From Chloroflexota bacterium (lineage in GTDB: Bacteria; Chloroflexota; Dehalococcoidia; Bin125): a stretch of 14,586 nucleotides of DNA. The position numbers and the translations under genes are program-made. The notes under the pieces were generated by a model. The model saw only the letters and a program-made list of their open reading frames with translations. It was not told the DNA's origin and did not search any database. Location of the stretch: contig JAPUIR010000111.1 in assembly GCA_027296805.1 (NCBI GenBank), positions 1 to 14,586 on the forward strand. The letters are read 5' to 3'. Positions 14,288-14,586 of the stretch are shown piece by piece (positions within the stretch are counted from its first letter, which is position 1; each line of letters starts with the position of its first letter).

Positions 14288-14586
14288 ATGGCCGACCGTT
14301 TCGACAAGTTCACTGAGCGAGCTCGCCGCGTCCTGACATTGGCTCAGGAGGAGGCGCAGCGGTTCAACCACAACTACATCGGCACGGAGCACCTGCTCTT
14401 GGGCCTCGTCCGGGAAGGGGACGGCGTCGCCGCGAAGGTGCTCGCCAACCTGGGAGTGGAGCTGAGCAAGGTTCGCTCGGCCGTCGAATTCATCATCGGG
14501 CGCGGTGACCGCGCCGTCCTGGGCGAGATCGGGCTGACGCCTCGCGCCAAGAAGGTGATCGAGCTTGCCGTCGACGAGGCGCGCCG
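14288..14586 (+). CDS. clpC: ATP-dependent Clp protease ATP-binding subunit ClpC, N-terminal part
   Basis: The frame runs from ATG 14288 off the end of the window (about 99 residues seen). It begins MADRFDKFTERARRVLTLAQ and continues with NHNYIGTEHLLLGLVREGDG, VAAKVLANLGVEL and LTPRAKKVIELAVDEARR, the two Clp N repeats that open ClpC/ClpA-type AAA+ unfoldases. ClpC unfolds proteins for the ClpP protease; the N domain binds adaptors such as MecA or, in other lineages, phosphoarginine-marked substrates. The NTPase domains lie beyond the window. ctsR, mcsA and mcsB, which precede clpC in Firmicutes, are absent here, so its regulation differs from that model. Confidence 0.95.
   Translation, partial: MADRFDKFTERARRVLTLAQEEAQRFNHNYIGTEHLLLGLVREGDGVAAKVLANLGVELSKVRSAVEFIIGRGDRAVLGEIGLTPRAKKVIELAVDEAR

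Overview
This is a GC-rich bacterial chromosome segment dominated by core genes. The best guess is a member of the Chloroflexota or a related deep-branching Gram-positive-type lineage. That is inferred from a two-subunit methylmalonyl-CoA mutase (separate catalytic and B12 subunits), a four-domain ribosomal protein S1, ClpC, a DivIC-TilS pair, and the character of the 16S gene. The 16S sequence would settle it; no database comparison was possible here. No insertion sequence, prophage, CRISPR array or defence island is visible.

Layout: (1) 1-534, the end of a gene with a degenerate GGDEF domain. (2) 589-1003, a minus-strand tRNA operon transcribed Met(CAU)-Val(CAC)-Leu(CAG)-Arg(GCG), with a promoter at 1038-1067. 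(3) 1187-2392, a membrane-anchored TlpA-like thioredoxin with an unknown C-terminal extension, then tRNA-Val(UAC). (4) 2724-7265, a methylmalonyl-CoA cluster: mutase large subunit, a DinB-like protein, a two-domain VOC epimerase, the B12-binding subunit and the MeaB GTPase. Together they interconvert (R)-methylmalonyl-CoA and succinyl-CoA and protect the B12 enzyme. (5) 7297-10192, a DUF2344 protein, a histidine phosphatase, a DivIC/FtsB-like division protein and TilS. (6) 10251-12611, an rRNA unit. (7) 12704-14101, ribosomal protein S1. (8) 14288-end, the start of ClpC.

The most unusual region is the rRNA unit. It runs promoter, leader hairpins, boxA-like site, 16S, tRNA-Ile(GAU), tRNA-Ala(UGC), 5S and terminator, with no 23S gene: only 37 bases separate tRNA-Ala from 5S. 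Long complementary sequences flank 16S (10375-10413 with 12111-12148), so the 16S precursor can still fold into a processing stem. The 23S gene must lie elsewhere, or the junction is an assembly error.

Expression signals look mixed. Some genes have clear Shine-Dalgarno sites (mutase B12 subunit, ClpC). Others have a -10-like TGnTAnnnT motif a few bases before the start codon and may be leaderless. Several stable-RNA promoters share TTGAC(A/C), an 18-base spacer and a TAnnnT -10 element.
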